The notes beneath the pieces were generated by a model that saw only the letters and a program-made list of their open reading frames with translations, did no database searches and had not been told where the DNA came from. This document shows positions 10,071 to 21,120 of a stretch of DNA of 64,000 bases, piece by piece. This DNA is from Vigna angularis (taxonomy: Eukaryota; Streptophyta; Magnoliopsida; Fabales; Fabaceae): positions 35,733,871 to 35,797,870 of the forward strand of contig NC_068976.1 of the NCBI RefSeq assembly GCF_016808095.1, given 5' to 3'. Position 1 is the stretch's first letter, and each line of letters starts with the position of its first letter. The translations under genes were made by a program, and so were the position numbers.

Positions 10071-10088
10071 TCCCCGGCAACGGCGCCA
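10071..10088 (-). other. Primer-binding site, B unit 1 (perfect tRNA-Asp match)
   Basis: The plus strand reads TCCCCGGCAACGGCGCCA, identical to the 3' 18 nt of plant tRNA-Asp(GTC) including CCA, as I recall that tRNA. It lies 6 nt from the LTR start at 10095. This is the expected geometry for a functional minus-strand-oriented PBS. Confidence 0.9.
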
Positions 10089-10094
10089 AAAACT

Positions 10095-11415
10095 TGATGG
10101 ACAAATTTGTAAGCACCAAAATATGATGTCACAAACTTGTTTCACAATCGGCAAGTATGACCGAATCGTTCAAGTAATAAACTTGGTAAGACCAAGTATC
10201 GTTCTTCCCAAAGGACTCACGGCCTAGTTTAGTTGTGTGGTTTGTTGATTAGCTAAGACTTAAGGACGAAATAATTGGATTATATTATGCAAGACGAAAA
10301 ACTAAACATGTATGCATGGAGTTTGATCAATGGCAAAGACAAAAGATAAACACTTTCAATGAAATATATGAATGAATATGTTGTTGGGGGTCAATTTCAT
10401 CTCATCCACTCTCATACATTTTAGGAATTCAACATTCAAATCATCATTGTTAATGCCACTCTCTAAAGTACCATTCTAGATGGCTTCTCCCTAATCAAAT
10501 AGTTCATACAATTCCTAGCATTCCTAATGATTAGTTCATAAACGCAGGAGCTTAACGACAACCAATATAATATTGTCAGTATAATATTGGGAGAAATTCC
10601 CCGGATCTAGACTTCCCCGTACGTGTCCGTATCGACAAAACCAATAATCATGCATTAGAATGAGTTAAACAATGCAAGCATTAAGCAAAGAGGAAAAACC
10701 CTAACTAATGATGAAAGAAAGCATAAGTCTTAATTTAAAGATGCAAGCATAAATTCCATATATGAGAGCTTCAAGAGATTACATTGATTCCCCAACAAAC
10801 ATACAAGGTTTAGTTCACCATATTCATGGTGAACCTAGATGAATTACAATGAAAGTATGAAAGAATAAACCCTGAAAAGGTGAAGAGGTAGCCTGAGCAT
10901 CCAAGATCCTCCTTCAAAGGGGTGGAAGAGAGAGTGTTTGCCTTCGTTCTGCCAAAGATATCTAACCCTAGGACGTGCAAGTCCTTATATACTATTCTAG
11001 AGTTACAAAAGATTACAAAAGCCCAAGCCCAAAAAGTGCCGCTCAGCGGTAAATACCGCTCAGCGGTGACCTCGCTTCACTTTTCTTCCCCTCAGCGGCC
11101 AGTTTGCCCCTCAGCGTGACTCCCGCAACCTCCTGAGTGCCGCTCAGCGGTAAAATGCCGCTGAGCGGTGCCTTCGACTTCTCTTTTTGCACTCTTTCTT
11201 GTCTTTTCTAATGTCATCTCTCTCCTTCTTCACTTCTTTCACCAAATTCACCTTAAAACCTGCACAAAAACACTTAAATCAAGCATAAACCTGTCCAGCT
11301 CTCTTATTTCTGAAAATATAGATAAAATGCATGATTTCAAGCTAGTTTCTAAGTCTAAAGGTTGCTTTTAGTATCAATTTTAAGCATGAAAATAACAGTT
11401 TTTCAACTGTTATCA
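10095..11415 (-). repeat. Element B LTR copy 2 (shared middle LTR, 1321 bp)
   Basis: Same length and ends as copy 1. In the dimer this LTR is the 5' LTR of unit 1 and the 3' LTR of unit 2. It keeps both adjacent CCGCTCAGCGG palindromes that copy 3 has reduced to one. Confidence 0.93.
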
Positions 11416-13316
11416 CAACCCCAAACTTAGAACTTTGCTTGTCCTCAAGCAAACAAAATGTAACTCCATCTCCAACCAATTCATATGATGATTCACTCCT
11501 TCAAAAATCCTCTTTTTCAAGATAAGTAACAACTTCACTCAAACTTATGACCAAGAGTTCATTCAAGATGTGCACATGCTTTAGTGTTCACAAAGTCATT
11601 TAAATTCCAACAAATGCTATTTTTCATGAATGATCAATCAATTAAGCATGGATGTTCATGTGCTTATGGAATATTTCCTCACTAGGTAAAGTGTTTCACT
11701 CAACACACAAGTGTATAAGAGGTAAAGTGTTTCACTCCTTCACTCTACTATCACAATGTCACATGAATCAACTTTGCCTTTCATTTTACCACAATCAAAA
11801 ACATTCACAAGCATGCATCATCACAAGGACTTTTCAATGGCTTATAATGTGGCTGGGCTAACAAGAAAATTGGTTTTTCTGGATCACAAAATCCTTGAGT
11901 TAAGAGAATCATAACAACACAATCATCTTATTCATTCCCAACTTTCTTTTACCTTTGCATTTGCATTGAGCTTTACTTCTTTTTCTTTTCTCTTTGCATA
12001 TTCTTACTTTTTAGCTCTTAGCTCAATGCTTTTCTTTTCATGTTTTCCCAACAACCCCAAACTTGAACATTTAACAATACCATACAAGATCTTCTACTTA
12101 ACTCAAGGTAAAGATTTTCAATCAAAGGTTTTCAGTGTATGTTCAAGGCTAAGGGTTCAAAAGATAGAACACAACGTGTTCTCTTTTAGTAGGCTAGTTT
12201 TATGAATTTGGCCAATAAAAAGGGTTCCAACAAATGGCCTTGATCACATGATGCAAAACAAGCAATTGATTCAATCATAGAAAACCTAGGCAAAATCATT
12301 CATGCTTTCAAAGTAATAGCATTCAATCATACCAAAAACTCTGGAGCTCAAAACCTCACATATAAGCTCATTCACATTTGACATACACATCCTGCTTAAT
12401 CTCACAATCACAATCATAATATCATGCATTTGTTCACAAAGCTTGTGAATCACCTGTATAAGCATTTTAATGTGCACATCTATCTCAACATCAATCAATC
12501 AATAAGCATCATCAAGCAGTACTTATCACACAATCACAGTTAATAGCAAACCATCATAACAAACCAGGTTTTCAATAGAGTACATCAAACCCTAATCTAA
12601 AAACAAAAACAAATAAGTTTAGAAAACTTAAACCGCAAAAGCATAATCATATAATAGCATTCATCAGTAAATGCTATCTCAGCTCCTCATCAGTCTAAGC
12701 TGTCCTCTGTATCTTCCTCCTCTCCTTCTTCTTGGATCTTATAGTCTTGATTCTTTTAGCATGATGAGGAGGCCATCCCTGCATCAAACTTAATTCACAA
12801 AACCAAAAGATACATTGTTAAGCATTAGTAAACCACAATGAAGAAATCAGCCCCTTCAATGATGCTCTCTCCCAACCCCAAACTTAGATGGAAAACTAGT
12901 GAGCAAGTGAGTGGAAGGGAGATTTTCTAAAGAGGGATGAGGGAAAAGTTGTAGAGAACCTTTGAAAAGGTATGTAGGAGTGTGTGTGCAGAGAAGAGTC
13001 TGAAAATAAAAGCATTTGCACAGCTTAGGGTATAAAAATACCCTAATGGGCTCGGGTTCCACTAAGGGGAACTAAAGCTCATTCTGCGAGAGTACCGCTC
13101 AGCGGTAAGTTGCCGCTCAGCGGCACTTTCGTGATGTGCTCTTCTCCTTCTTTTCTTAACCTACGTGCCTCCTAGACATGCCCCTCATTGGTTCCCTGCA
13201 ATTCAATGTTTAAAAATGCATATGCAAACCCTAACTAAAATAAACAAACAAAAAACAATCAATCAACTGGGTTGCCTCCCAGGTAGCGCTTGTTTAACGT
13301 CACGAGCCTGACCCAA
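11416..13316 (-). other. Non-coding internal region of B copy 2, 3' half
   Basis: Matches 6146-8046 with the 5270-bp offset; I saw no clear differences in this part. Same polypurine-like start, direct repeats and palindromes. Nothing else is seen. Confidence 0.75.
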
Positions 13317-13324
13317 AATCCACC

Positions 13325-13465
13325 AACACCCATCAGTAGGTGTTTCAAACTTACCAGCACCCATCAGTAGGTGCAAAATCTTCTCACCAACACCCATCAG
13401 TAGGTGTTACAAACTTAGTATCCTTCAGTAGATACTTAACCACCTAGCATCCTTTAGTAGATGCT
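13325..13465 (-). repeat. Array of five co-varying hairpins (B unit 2)
   Basis: Duplicate of the 8055-8195 array. The only difference seen is in the first loop, CATCAGTA here against CATTAGTA in unit 1; stems are unchanged. It is flanked by the same GGGAGGCAACCC-type motifs at about 13267-13316 and 13548-13606. Confidence 0.8.
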
Positions 13466-13509
13466 GGATCCAACAAAATATTCACAAAATAATATCCACA
13501 AATTAAAAA

Positions 13510-14979
13510 TTACAAAACCAAATCAAAAGGCAAAAGTTTGTAAATCACTGGGTTGCCTCCCAGCAAGCGCTCTTTTAACGTCATTAGCTTGACCCAGTAA
13601 AGCTCAAGTTCCTTCTTCTTTTTCTTCTTTCTACTGAACTTCTTCAGAAATTTGATCAAACCAGGAACTTGTTGCAGTGTCTCAATCATAGGAACTTTAA
13701 TCTCCAATTTCTTGAAGATTTCCATAAAGCACTCAAATTCCTTCTTCCTATGATACTTCTTTGGATGGGGACGAGATTTTTCATATGATTCTTTATTTTT
13801 TTCTCTCGTCCTCTTTCTCTTTTCTCTCACTTTCTTTTTTTCTTTTCTTTTTCTACTCACCTTCTCAATCTTCACACAAATTTTCTCTTCTTCTTTCTCT
13901 TCTCTCTCTTTTCTCTCTTCTTTTTCCAACTCAACTTTTTCAACATTTACACTCACTAGCTCTTGACACTCTCCCCTGGGGTTAACCTCAGTATTAGCCC
14001 CAAAATCCGTGTCAGGCCTTTCTTCCAACTGCTTGGTAATCTGCCCCATTTGAATCTTCAAGTTCTTAATAGCAGCTTTAGTGCTCTTTTGAGAAGATTC
14101 AGTTTTCTGTATAAATTGCTGAAGAATTTCTTCCAACCTTATTGATCTTTCATTAAGTATAGAAATTTGTTGCCATAAGGTTGGTTGCTGCTGCTGCTTA
14201 TTAAATTGACCAGCTTGCCCAGTTTGCCCTTGACTAATGCTTGGGTGTGGTTTCCACCCTTGATTGTAGTTCCCTTGACGGTGTTGATTGGTCATGTATT
14301 TTACATCCTCCATTGCTTCTACTGAAAAGGCACATTGACCATTGATATGGTCGCCTCCACATAATTCGCACAACTGGGATTGTACCTGTGCAGCAGTCTT
14401 CAACTCTTTGGGTAGTTGTGCAAGTATCTTTGTGAGATTCTCCAATTGTTGAGTTAGTATCTTGTTCTGAGCTAGCAAGGCATCATTGGATTGCATCTGC
14501 AGAACTCCTTTTTGTTGAATAGGAGCTCCTCTTTCACTGTTCCACTTATTGTCATTAGTAGTCATGCTTTCAATTATTTCTGTGGCTTCCTCTGGAGTCT
14601 TCCATTTGATATTGCCTCCAGCTGAGGCGTCAAGCATCATCATGGTTTGTAAACCAAGACCTCCAAGGAAGATTAGGACTACTTCTCCTTCGTTAAATCC
14701 ATGCGTGGGAGTCTTTCTTAATAGGCTTTTGTACCTGTCCCATGCATGCCCCAGTGATTCTTCCATGCCTTGTCTAAATGAAGAGATCTCCTGCTTCCCT
14801 TTGTTGATTTTAAAGCTTTGTTGCTGCCATTGTTGTTGTGGTTGGTTCTCAAATTGTCCGGCAGCTTGCCAAAATTGGCTTTGATCCATGCTTGAGTCAT
14901 GTTCCCACCAGTGGTTGAGATTACTTTGGTAGAATTGAGTGCCTATTAAATTCTTGTTCGAATTGCATCCTGCAAACAT
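13510..14979 (-). CDS. Truncated Athila-type gag-like protein, element B unit 2
   Basis: Same 489-residue product as unit 1, with the zinc knuckle at the same residues. Two base changes near 14071-14078 turn TEATIKN into TKAAIKN; otherwise the two proteins look identical. The frame is fully open in both copies, fitting recent duplication or selection to keep it. Confidence 0.85.
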   Translation of the reverse strand: MFAGCNSNKNLIGTQFYQSNLNHWWEHDSSMDQSQFWQAAGQFENQPQQQWQQQSFKINKGKQEISSFRQGMEESLGHAWDRYKSLLRKTPTHGFNEGEVVLIFLGGLGLQTMMMLDASAGGNIKWKTPEEATEIIESMTTNDNKWNSERGAPIQQKGVLQMQSNDALLAQNKILTQQLENLTKILAQLPKELKTAAQVQSQLCELCGGDHINGQCAFSVEAMEDVKYMTNQHRQGNYNQGWKPHPSISQGQTGQAGQFNKQQQQPTLWQQISILNERSIRLEEILQQFIQKTESSQKSTKAAIKNLKIQMGQITKQLEERPDTDFGANTEVNPRGECQELVSVNVEKVELEKEERKEREEKEEEKICVKIEKVSRKRKEKKKVREKRKRTREKNKESYEKSRPHPKKYHRKKEFECFMEIFKKLEIKVPMIETLQQVPGLIKFLKKFSRKKKKKKELELYWVKLMTLKERLLGGNPVIYKLLPFDLVL

Positions 14980-15340
14980 TAGGCACAAAACTCTAGAAAA
15001 TATTTGTTAGCACAAAAAGATATAAGAGAAGATATATATTCAGAGGATAAAAGATTCAGAAGATAAAATAAAATAAGATAGAATAAAATAAAACCTAATC
15101 TAAAAATAAAATCTAACCTAATCTAAAAGATAAAATAAAATAAAATAAAATCTAACCTAATCTAAAAGATAAAATAAAATAAAATCTAACCTAATCTAAA
15201 AGATAAAATAAAATAAAATCTAATCAAATAAAAACCGAAAAAATAAAAACAGAAAAATAAAAACAGAAAATAAAATAGAAATTCAAAATTAAAGTCAAAG
15301 ATAATCAATAATCACACAAATTAACCAGTTAAACCACGAG

Positions 15341-15358
15341 TCCCCGGCAACGGCGCCA
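15341..15358 (-). other. Primer-binding site, B unit 2 (perfect tRNA-Asp match)
   Basis: Identical to the site at 10071-10088 and 6 nt from the LTR beginning at 15365. This is the true 5' PBS of the dimer as it would be transcribed from LTR copy 3. Confidence 0.9.
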
Positions 15359-15364
15359 AAAACT

Positions 15365-16668
15365 TGATGGACAAATTTGTAAGCACCAAAATATGATGTC
15401 ACAAACTTGTTTCACAATCGGCAAGTATGACCGAATCGTTCAAGTAATAAACTTGGTAAGACCAAGTATCGTTCTTCCCAAAGGACTCACGGCCTAGTTT
15501 AGTTGTGTGGTTTGTTGATTAGCTAAGACTTAAGGACGAAATAATTGGATTATATTATGCAAGACGAAAAACTAAACATGTATGCATGGAGTTTGATCAA
15601 TGGCAAAGACAAAAGATAAACACTTTCAATGAAATATATGAATGAATATGTTGTTGGGGGTCAATTTCATCTCATCCACTCTCATACATTTTAGGAATTC
15701 AACATTCAAATCATCATTGTTAATGCCACTCTCTAAAGTACCATTCTAGATGGCTTCTCCCTAATCAAATAGTTCATACAATTCCTAGCATTCCTAATGA
15801 TTAGTTCATAAACGCAGGAGCTTAACGACAACCAATATAATATTGTCAGTATAATATTGGGAGAAATTCCCCGGATCTAGACTTCCCCGTACGTGTCCGT
15901 ATCGACAAAACCAATAATCATGCATTAGAATGAGTTAAACAATGCAAGCATTAAGCAAAGAGGAAAAACCCTAACTAATGATGAAAGAAAGCATAAGTCT
16001 TAATTTAAAGATGCAAGCATAAATTCCATATATGAGAGCTTCAAGAGATTACATTGATTCCCCAACAAACATACAAGGTTTAGTTCACCATATTCATGGT
16101 GAACCTAGATGAATTACAATGAAAGTATGAAAGAATAAACCCTGAAAAGGTGAAGAGGTAGCCTGAGCATCCAAGATCCTCCTTCAAAGGGGTGGAAGAG
16201 AGAGTGTTTGCCTTCGTTCTGCCAAAGATATCTAACCCTAGGACGTGCAAGTCCTTATATACTATTCTAGAGTTACAAAAGATTACAAAAGCCCAAGCCC
16301 AAAAAGTGCCGCTCAGCGGTGACCTCGCTTCACTTTTCTTCCCCTCAGCGGCCAGTTTGCCCCTCAGCGTGACTCCCGCAACCTCCTGAGTGCCGCTCAG
16401 CGGTAAAATGCCGCTGAGCGGTGCCTTCGACTTCTCTTTTTGCACTCTTTCTTGTCTTTTCTAATGTCATCTCTCTCCTTCTTCACTTCTTTCACCAAAT
16501 TCACCTTAAAACCTGCACAAAAACACTTAAATCAAGCATAAACCTGTCCAGCTCTCTTATTTCTGAAAATATAGATAAAATGCATGATTTCAAGCTAGTT
16601 TCTAAGTCTAAAGGTTGCTTTTAGTATCAATTTTAAGCATGAAAATAACAGTTTTTCAACTGTTATCA
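15365..16668 (-). repeat. Element B LTR copy 3 (5' LTR, 1304 bp)
   Basis: The outer 5' LTR. It is 17 bp shorter than copies 1 and 2 because one spacer plus one palindrome has been lost between two CGCTCAGCGG repeats (near 16310-16320). It ends TGTTATCA, followed directly by the TSD GGCGG and the resumed polyprotein of C. Confidence 0.93.
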
Positions 16669-19600
16669 GGCGGCAATGCAAGCTCGTACGCTACTGGTCC
16701 TATCTTCCTCAGAATCTGATATGGTCCAATGAATTTGGGAGACAGCTTCTTTGGACGAACGGCTCGGCCTACACCAGTGATTGGGTTGAGTCGAAGGAAC
16801 ACATGATCTTCAGCAGCGAACTCCAACGGTCTTCTCCTCTTATCAGCATAAGATTTCTGCCTGCTCAAAGACGTCCTCAACCTATCCTGAATTTGCTTGA
16901 CTTTCTCGGTCGTTTGCTGGATAAGCTCAGGTCCAGTTAGCACGTTCTCTACTTCCTTGAACCAACAAAGTGGGGTTCGGCATTTCCTCCCATAGAGTGC
17001 TTCAAACGGTGCCATTCCAATGCTCGCCTGGAAACTGTTGTTATACGTGAACTCCACTAGCGGCAGAACCTCGTCCCAGGCGCCTAAGTGATCTAGGATG
17101 CACGTCCTCAGTAAGTCTTCAAGCGTTTGGATGGTTCTTTCAGATTGGCCGTCCGTTTGAGGGTGATAGGCTGAACTCATTTGCAACTTACTACCGAGCT
17201 CGCTTTGAAGTGACTGCCAAAACCGTGAAGTGAACCTTGTGTCTCGGTCGGAAATAATGCTCGAAGGTACTCCATGTAAGCGAACGATCTCCTGGATATA
17301 CAACTTAGCCAAGTTGGTCATCGACATCTTCAAGTTGACTGCCAGGAAGTGGGCGCTCTTCGTTAGCCTATCCACGATCACCCAGATTGAATCATGATTC
17401 CTGACCGTGCGTGGTAGATGAGTCACGAAGTCCATGGATATGCTATCCCACTTCCATTCGGGAATTTCCAACTGCTGAAGTAATCCGCCAGGTCTTTGGT
17501 ACTCCGCCTTCGCTCGTTGACATGTTAGACATGATGCCACAAAACGAGCGACATCACTCTTCATTCCAGGCCACCAAAATGATTTCTGGAGGTCTTGATA
17601 CATCTTAGTCATGCCAGGGTGCATGCTAAGACGGCTATGATGACCTTCCTCCAGAATAATTCTCTTCAGCTCGCCATCATTCGGAACGCACGTCCTACCC
17701 AGGTAACGCAACATGCCGTCCGTTCCCGTATTGAACCCCTTAGCTTGATCTGAACCGAGCGCGCTTAATATCTTCACCAGCTCTTCATCCTCACGTTGCT
17801 TCATTCTAATCCGATCAAACACATCGCTAGATATTCTAAGGTTACAGCACTTGATGCTGCTCGGCTCTAACTCAAACTGTAACCTTAGATCTCTGAAACT
17901 GTCCACTAAACTCAGCTCGCGCACCATCATGGACGACACATGCACTACTTTTCTGCTTAGAGCATCCGCTACCACGTTAGCTTTCCCAGGGTGATACAGC
18001 AGTTCAAAATCGTAATCCTTCAAAAATTCTAGCCAACGCCTCTGCCTCATGTTCAACTCCTTCTGATCAAATAAATATTTGAGGCTCTTGTGATCACTGA
18101 AGACTTGGAAAGTGGATCCATACAAGAAATGCCTCCAAATCTTCAGCGCAAAGACGACCGCTGCCAACTCCAGGTCGTGCATTGGGTAATTCCTTTCGTG
18201 CATCCTCAACTGACGAGACGCGTAAGCTACCGCTCGCTTCTCTTGCATCAAAACACAACCTAAACCTTGGTGAGAAGCGTCGCAATATACTTCGAACGGT
18301 TTAGACGTGTCTGGAATAACTAACACTGGAGCGCTCGTCAATTTCACTTTCAACGCTTGGAAGCTGACTTCACAACGATCGGTCCAAGCGAACGGTTGGT
18401 CTTTACGAGTCAACTGAGTTAGCGGCGCCACTATCTTAGCAAAACCTTCAATGAAACGTCTGTAGTAGCTCGCCAGTCCAACAAAACTACGCACCTCAGT
18501 GACCGAACGTGGACTCTCCCAATCCAGTACCGCTCGCACTTTCGCTGGATCTACCGAGATGCCTCCAGCCGACACCACATGACCCAAAAACTGAATCTCC
18601 TTCATCCAGAATTCACACTTAGACAACTTGGCATATAACTCCTTCTCCCGCAACACTCCAAGTACAAGTCTAAGATGCTCTTCATGCTCGTCTTCGGTCT
18701 TGGAATAGATGAGAATATCATCTATGAAGACGACCACAAACTTATCCAAATAAGGCCTGAATATGCGGTTCATATACTCCATGAACACGGCTGGAGTGTT
18801 CGTTACTCCAAATGGCATCACCACGTATTCATAATGCCCGTAGCGAGACCTGAACGCTGTCTTCTGGATGTCATCTTCCTTAACCCTGATTTGATGATAC
18901 CCGGATCTCAAATCAATCTTTGAGAACACTGCAGCCCCATGCAATTGATCCAGCAGGTCATCTATCCTTGGCAATGGGTACTTGTTCTTGATGGTCAGCT
19001 TATTCAATTGCCTGTAGTCTATACATAACCGAGAGCTGCCATCCTTCTTCCTTACTAACAGCACGGGCGCTCCCCAGGGTGATACGCTCGGCCTAATGAA
19101 TTTCTTCTCTATCAACTCTTCAATTTGCTCCTTGAGTTCAGCTAACTCAGCAGGCGACATCCGATATGGCTGAACCGAGATAGGAGCCGCTGTCGTCACC
19201 AAATCAATGGTGAACTCCACTTCACGATGAGGGAGAAGTCCAGGTATCTCTTCCGGGAAGACGTCCGCAAACTCATCCACCACCGATCGTCCATTGCTGC
19301 CACTAGTGGACGATCGTCCCAAATTCGCATTCCTAACTTCTCCGTCTTCATGCGTCATAATGAGAAAACAGCTGGCGCCCTCCATAATATCTTCCTTCAA
19401 CTGACCGAGCGTCACTGACAGAACTTCTTCTTCTTCACCAGGAAAGACTAATTCCTTCGCCCCACAAGCAATAACAATGCGATTGGTAGCCAACCAATCC
19501 ATTCCTAGAATCACTTCTAAATCCTTTAAAGGCAAACAGATCAAGTTCACCTTATAACTACGCCCCTCAACCACAATAGGACATCTATTGCATACGGTAG

Positions 19601-20966
19601 ACGTCCTAATCTCTCCAGCCGCTAGGGTTGACACCACCAGGTCGAACTGCATATCTCTCTCAACTACGCCCAGTTTCTCAACACACGCCTTCGAGATGAA
19701 GGAATGAGTTGCCCCCGAATCAAACAACACACGGCAAGGTATTCCATACTGCAAGCATTCACCGGTTATAAGGTTACCTGAGTTCGCTGCCTCAGCGCTC
19801 GTTATAGCATACACACGCCCACTCGCTTGGGCTCGTCCTCCTCTTGGTAGATTCCTCCCAGCATTCGGCGGTCTCATCACTGCACGTCCGCTCATATTGC
19901 ACTCGTGATCCAAATGCCCGTTCCTTCCGCAACGGTTGCAGTGCTTTCCTCCCACCAGTTGAGGGCATGAAGACCTATAATGCGGTCCTCCACACCGAAA
20001 GCAAACTACATTTCCTTGTCCAGAATGTCCGACAGGGATTACTGCTTGAGATCCGCTCGTCTGAGAAGGCTGGTTTGGACGAGCGTAAGGAGGTCTCCTC
20101 TGGACAGTACCTCCCCTGGACACTATCGGCCCCCTACTCACTTGCTGCTGCTTCTTATGCCGTTCCGCTTCTGCCATATTCCTCTCCAAAACTTTGGCTC
20201 TCTCAACCATGGTAGGGAACGTTCGGATACACAAGCTGGAAATCAACACTTTCAGGTCACTCCGCAATCCGTTCTCAAATTTTCTACACTGCCACACTTC
20301 ACTCGTGGCCATAGTATTGAATCTGACGAGGTGCTTGAACTTATTGGTGTACTCTGAAACAGACATACCCCCCTGAACCAGTTGTAGAAATTCCACCTCC
20401 TTTGCAAACCGAACGCTGTCCGGGAAGTATTCTTCATAAAACTTAGTTCTAAACACTTCCCAAGTGATCGGCTGTTGCGCGTCCGTTAGAATAGCTCTCG
20501 CGCTCGTCCACCAATGACTCGCTTCTCCAGTCAACAAATATTCAGCGTACGCCAACCTATTTACATCTGGACATCGTTTGGCATTGAAAATCTTCTCTAT
20601 GTCCCTTAACCACTGATCCGCTTCGTCTGGGAGGCCTTTCCCACTAAACTTGGCCGGATGGTGTTGGAGGAAACTCTCCAAGCTCCATTCAGCAGCAGGC
20701 GGGGCAGCGTTGGAAGAAGACGCCCCTGAAGTATGCCTGGTTGCTGCTAAAATCTCCATCAGTTGTCTTTGCGTCGTTTCAGAGTTGGCACGCGAGGCCT
20801 CCAAACTCTGCATGGCACTCTGATTATGCTGCATCAGGGTGGCGTTTTGCTCCATTAAAGTCATGTTCTGTTGCTGCAATCGGTCAATCACCGTCTCCAA
20901 CAACCTAGCGTTGTTGGACGCATCTGGTTCAGTAGGTTGAGGTGGAAGAGGGAGTCTAGGTGCCAT
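16669..20966 (-). pseudogene. Element C gag-pol polyprotein, main part (interrupted by B)
   Basis: Open from ATG at 20966 ([10 protein letters not shown]) for over 1430 codons to the B insertion. Order: coiled Gln-rich N-terminus; gag core; two zinc knuckles, [13 protein letters not shown] (about residue 322) and [14 protein letters not shown] (about 343); protease DSGATHS (416-422); reverse transcriptase with FIDD (about 747-750); RNase H with [10 protein letters not shown] (about 890); integrase HHCC zinc domain (about 1109 on) and catalytic core with ISMDF, SDRDTRF and [11 protein letters not shown]. The C-terminus continues at 4819. All catalytic motifs are intact, so B is the only obvious lesion. 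The same start context in copy E supports this ATG. Confidence 0.95.
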
Positions 20967-21104
20967 TCGTTCTCTGGACACAGAAAAACGAATGTTAGCT
21001 ACATGCAAAGAGTTGAGGAAAATAACTCATTTTAAACACGTATTAAGCACACAGCAAAACACAGTGCACTCACAACCTACAGTGTCCTTTAAGAGAACAA
21101 AACT

Positions 21105-21116
21105 GCTCTGATACCA
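21105..21116 (-). other. Primer-binding site of element C (tRNA-Met type)
   Basis: The minus strand reads TGGTATCAGAGC, the usual plant initiator tRNA-Met PBS, four bases inside the LTR boundary at 21121. Copy E has the same site at 63904-63915. Confidence 0.9.
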
Positions 21117-21120
21117 CTAA

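Larger units (their letters stand above)
4825..16668 (-). mobile_element. Element B: tandem dimer of a non-autonomous Athila-derived LTR retrotransposon
   Basis: Layout is LTR (4825-6145), internal (6146-10094), LTR (10095-11415), internal (11416-15364), LTR (15365-16668). Everything repeats with a 5270-bp offset. One 5-bp TSD flanks the whole array, so a single insertion was later converted to a dimer, most simply by unequal LTR-LTR crossover. The tRNA-Asp PBS sits at the right end of each internal region, so the orientation is minus. Each unit codes only for a truncated gag-like protein, with no protease, RT, RNase H or integrase. The two internal copies differ at only about three bases by eye, so the duplication is recent. 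Confidence 0.93.

Noticed and set aside
10071..10088. 18-nt identity to tRNA-Asp
   Set aside because: Only the acceptor-end 18 nt is present; it is a primer-binding site, not a tRNA gene.
16080..16445. 121-codon minus-strand frame across the B 5' LTR
   Set aside because: Opened only by the 17-bp deletion; LTR leader sequence with no recognisable protein features.
20252..20437. Numerous 60-125 codon frames antisense to the C and E polyproteins (for example 19844-20215, 60208-60405)
   Set aside because: Shadow frames of conserved coding sequence; no independent motifs.
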